Below are positions 61,738-64,000 of a DNA stretch of 64,000 nt, piece by piece. Under the pieces are notes generated by a model that worked only from the letters and a program-made list of their open reading frames with translations, did no database searches and was not told the DNA's origin. Position 1 is the stretch's first letter, and every line of letters begins with the position of its first letter. Source of the DNA: Ictalurus punctatus (Eukaryota > Chordata > Actinopteri > Siluriformes > Ictaluridae). A program made the position numbers and the translations under genes. The stretch spans positions 3,548,501 through 3,612,500 of the forward strand of contig NC_030437.2 of the NCBI RefSeq assembly GCF_001660625.3, in the 5' to 3' direction.

Positions 61738-64000
61738 ATGCTACCATTCGTTTTGGCATCGGTGCTCATCGCTGGCGGTAAGCAGCCTCAACATCTGGAC
61801 AGGCGTTCACATGACGCTTTTGCTTTTCATTCACCATTCTTTGCTAATTTTTAAAAGATGCAAACTGGACGACAAAAAAAAAAAAAAATCCCAAAACAAA
61901 TTGTAAGGAAATTGTACAACTAGATCTCGCGGCAAATTTGCAAGAGCCGTTCAACTGGAGTTCACATAAGCGACGCGAGACAATTCAACACCACCTTTTT
62001 GTGTAATTTTAATCTTAGACATTAGTGATAGGGAGAAACTTTTTTGGAACACACCACCACATTAGTAATGAACTGACTGATTATTGTGTTGATGCTTTAG
62101 CTTTGGGGTGCGGTGTTCCCCCCATCCAGCCCCTCACCACCCGCGTGGTCAATGGAGTGGACGCCATTCCTCACAGCTGGCCCTGGCAGGTAAGCCTTCT
62201 TTCTTTTCTCTGTATTTCCCTGTCTTTCCTTTGTTCTTTGTGTCTGGATCTGCAAACAGGTTGTTTGTTTTTTTTCTCCACAGATCTCTCTGCAGTACCT
62301 GCGAGATGATGAGTGGAGACACACTTGCGGAGGATCGCTGATCGCCACCAACTGGGTGATGACCGCTGCTCATTGTATCAAGTATGATGGTCTACTTCTT
62401 GATAGTATAGTATGATTCCGTAAGACAGCGCAGCTACCTGCTACCGGACTATGTTAAATGTTTTGCCTCCCTCTCTCTCGCAGCAAACAGAACACCTACC
62501 GTGTGTATGTGGGAAAATACAACCTGGTGGAACAGGAGGCTGGATCCAAAGCCATGACTCCTGAGAAGATCATCGTTCATGAGAAGTGGAACCCCATCTT
62601 TGTAGCTTTCGGGTAAGAAGAAGCGCTTTGTAGTCATCTCATTAGGTCAGTGACTAAGAGTACCATCAGACTAAAAACCATTGTGAGCATTCCACCACTT
62701 CAACCATTGTTAAACGATGTACACGACGATGTGACTCTCGTGCTCGTCTATGTGATTGTGAATTCAGGTTTGACGTTGCTCTGATTAAACTCACTGAACA
62801 CGTGACCCTGAGCGACACCGTGCGGTTGACCTGCTTGCCTCCTGCTGGTACCATCCTCCCCAACAACTACCCCTGCTACATCACCGGCTGGGGCAGAACC
62901 TCCAGTAAGTAGTTGTGATTCTGAGCTTGAGAAGGATGTGTTTTCTATCTACAGTGCGTTTTACCCGATGACTTTTATTCGTGACTGTTTATGTTTAGAA
63001 AGCCTTTGGAATCGTTACGCATTGTGAATTCGAGTGTTCAGACCGAGTTGTGGTGTGTTCTAGCTGGAGGTCCCATCGCTGATAGGCTGCAGCAGGCTCT
63101 GATGCCTGTCGTCGACCACGCCACCTGCTCCAAACCCGACTGGTGGGGTCCTGGGCTGAAAGACACTCTGCTGTGCTCTGGTGGTGATGGCATCGTCGCT
63201 GGCTGCAACGTGAGTGACAGCATTCGATATTTTTAGTTACTGGGCTGTCGGTAATGATTAACGTCAACATCAAAGAGAGAGTGTGTGTGTAAATTCCCAT
63301 GTAAACCTTCCATATGAAGCCAGTATCCGTTAATACTGCATACACGCAGGGCTATTTTACTAACACTGAAGTCTTAATTGGTCTCTTTTGGAAGGACACC
63401 AGTGATCAACTAATTATGTTGAGACAGTTTCAGCCAAAGAAGTGCCGCTCTCGTATGATACACTAGTACCATCGCTGCTTCATCACCCGAATCATATCTG
63501 CCTAGTCGTGGTCCCTTTGACAACATAAATGAGGTTCCGTCAATAAATGCTTGGTATATGGCCTGCCGATTCTCTGCCAGACTTCAAATTCATCTAATGC
63601 ATTAATATCTGCTGTTTTCTGGGGATTTGTTTATTTTTTGCCATTTAGCAAATATCTACATTTAATATTTACATATCCTGACTGTTCAGTCATGTGATGG
63701 TCTGCTTCCATCGAGTTTCAGCACATAACGCGAGTTAGCAGCAGTAGATCTAGAATCAGCGTTCTTGATCAACAGCGACTGAGAAAGAACTCCACACACA
63801 CTTTTACCATTAATTGAAGCTTACTGTGTTTGTGTGAGTGAGAGAGAGAGAGAGTCTGAAACTTTACAGTAAGCTGATATTGAGGTGCTCTGTGCTGCAG
63901 GGTGACTCTGGTGGTCCTCTCAACTGTAAGAACGCACAGGGTGTGTGGGAAGTGCACGGCATTGCCAGCTTCGTCTCAGGCCTCGGCTGCAACTACGAGA
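61738..64000 (+). CDS. ela3l: Elastase-3-like pancreatic serine protease (partial, runs off right edge)
   Basis: Secreted chymotrypsin-fold zymogen of the CELA3/proproteinase E type. Exons: 61738-61777, 62101-62189, 62284-62381, 62484-62612, 62768-62904, 63064-63209, 63901-end. Signal peptide residues 1-16 (MLPFVLASVLIAGALG), propeptide starting CGVPPIQP (Cys17 for the retained disulfide), activation at R28|VVNG. Catalytic triad: His73 in TAAHC, Asp121 in FDVALIKL, Ser216 in GDSGGPLNC. CYITGWGRT and SKPDWWG, GGDGIVAGCN are elastase 3 wording. Exon phases follow the elastase pattern (1, 0, 2, 2, 1, 0). The last 30-odd residues and stop lie beyond the window. Exact paralogue (CELA3 versus another elastase) is inferred from these motifs. 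Confidence 0.92.

Noticed and set aside
1..64000. CRISPR array, prophage or bacterial-type operon
   Set aside because: Tandem arrays here have no unique spacers of constant length, and all genes are intron-containing vertebrate genes.

Overview
This is vertebrate nuclear DNA, almost certainly from a teleost fish. The genes are split into many short exons with GT-AG introns. Several families of Tc1-like DNA transposons, a hAT fragment, tRNA-derived SINEs, an L2-type LINE tail and very many CA/TA microsatellites fill the introns and gaps. An ostariophysan such as a catfish is plausible from the repeat style, but I cannot prove the species.

Six protein-coding genes could be assembled exon by exon; for the five complete ones the summed exon length is a multiple of three and the protein length matches the family. 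Left to right: lman2l (+, 1132-5557, 353 aa, ER lectin), a CD53-like tetraspanin (+, 13065-18904, 224 aa), araf (-, coding 32995-26423, first untranslated exon near 39.2 kb, 599 aa, RAF kinase), usp30 (+, 40629-52063, 515 aa, mitochondrial deubiquitinase), pxmp2 (+, 55665-58964, 194 aa, peroxisomal membrane channel protein) and an elastase-3-like serine protease (+, from 61738, running off the right edge). cd53 and araf are tail to tail; araf and usp30 are head to head with about 1.4 kb between them. A possible minus-strand exon of an unrecognised gene lies at 54639-54956 between usp30 and pxmp2. The genes have unrelated cellular jobs (ER quality control, leukocyte membrane, MAPK signalling, mitophagy control, peroxisome, digestion), so this is a syntenic block, not a functional cluster.

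The repeat landscape is the most unusual part. usp30 intron 7 holds a 4.6 kb array of an AT-rich 30-bp satellite with recurrent higher-order blocks. usp30 exon 3 carries a 12-bp coding minisatellite (nine TQTD units). araf intron 1 contains a 36-bp GC-rich VNTR open in several frames on both strands, a 0.95 kb polypyrimidine block and an L2 LINE tail. Degenerate Tc1-family elements occur at about eight places, and a dispersed non-coding repeat family recurs at six or more. Two introns (lman2l intron 3, usp30 intron 4) use GC-AG splice sites, and several 3' splice sites abut TG microsatellites. I found no operon, CRISPR, phage or other self-contained novel system.
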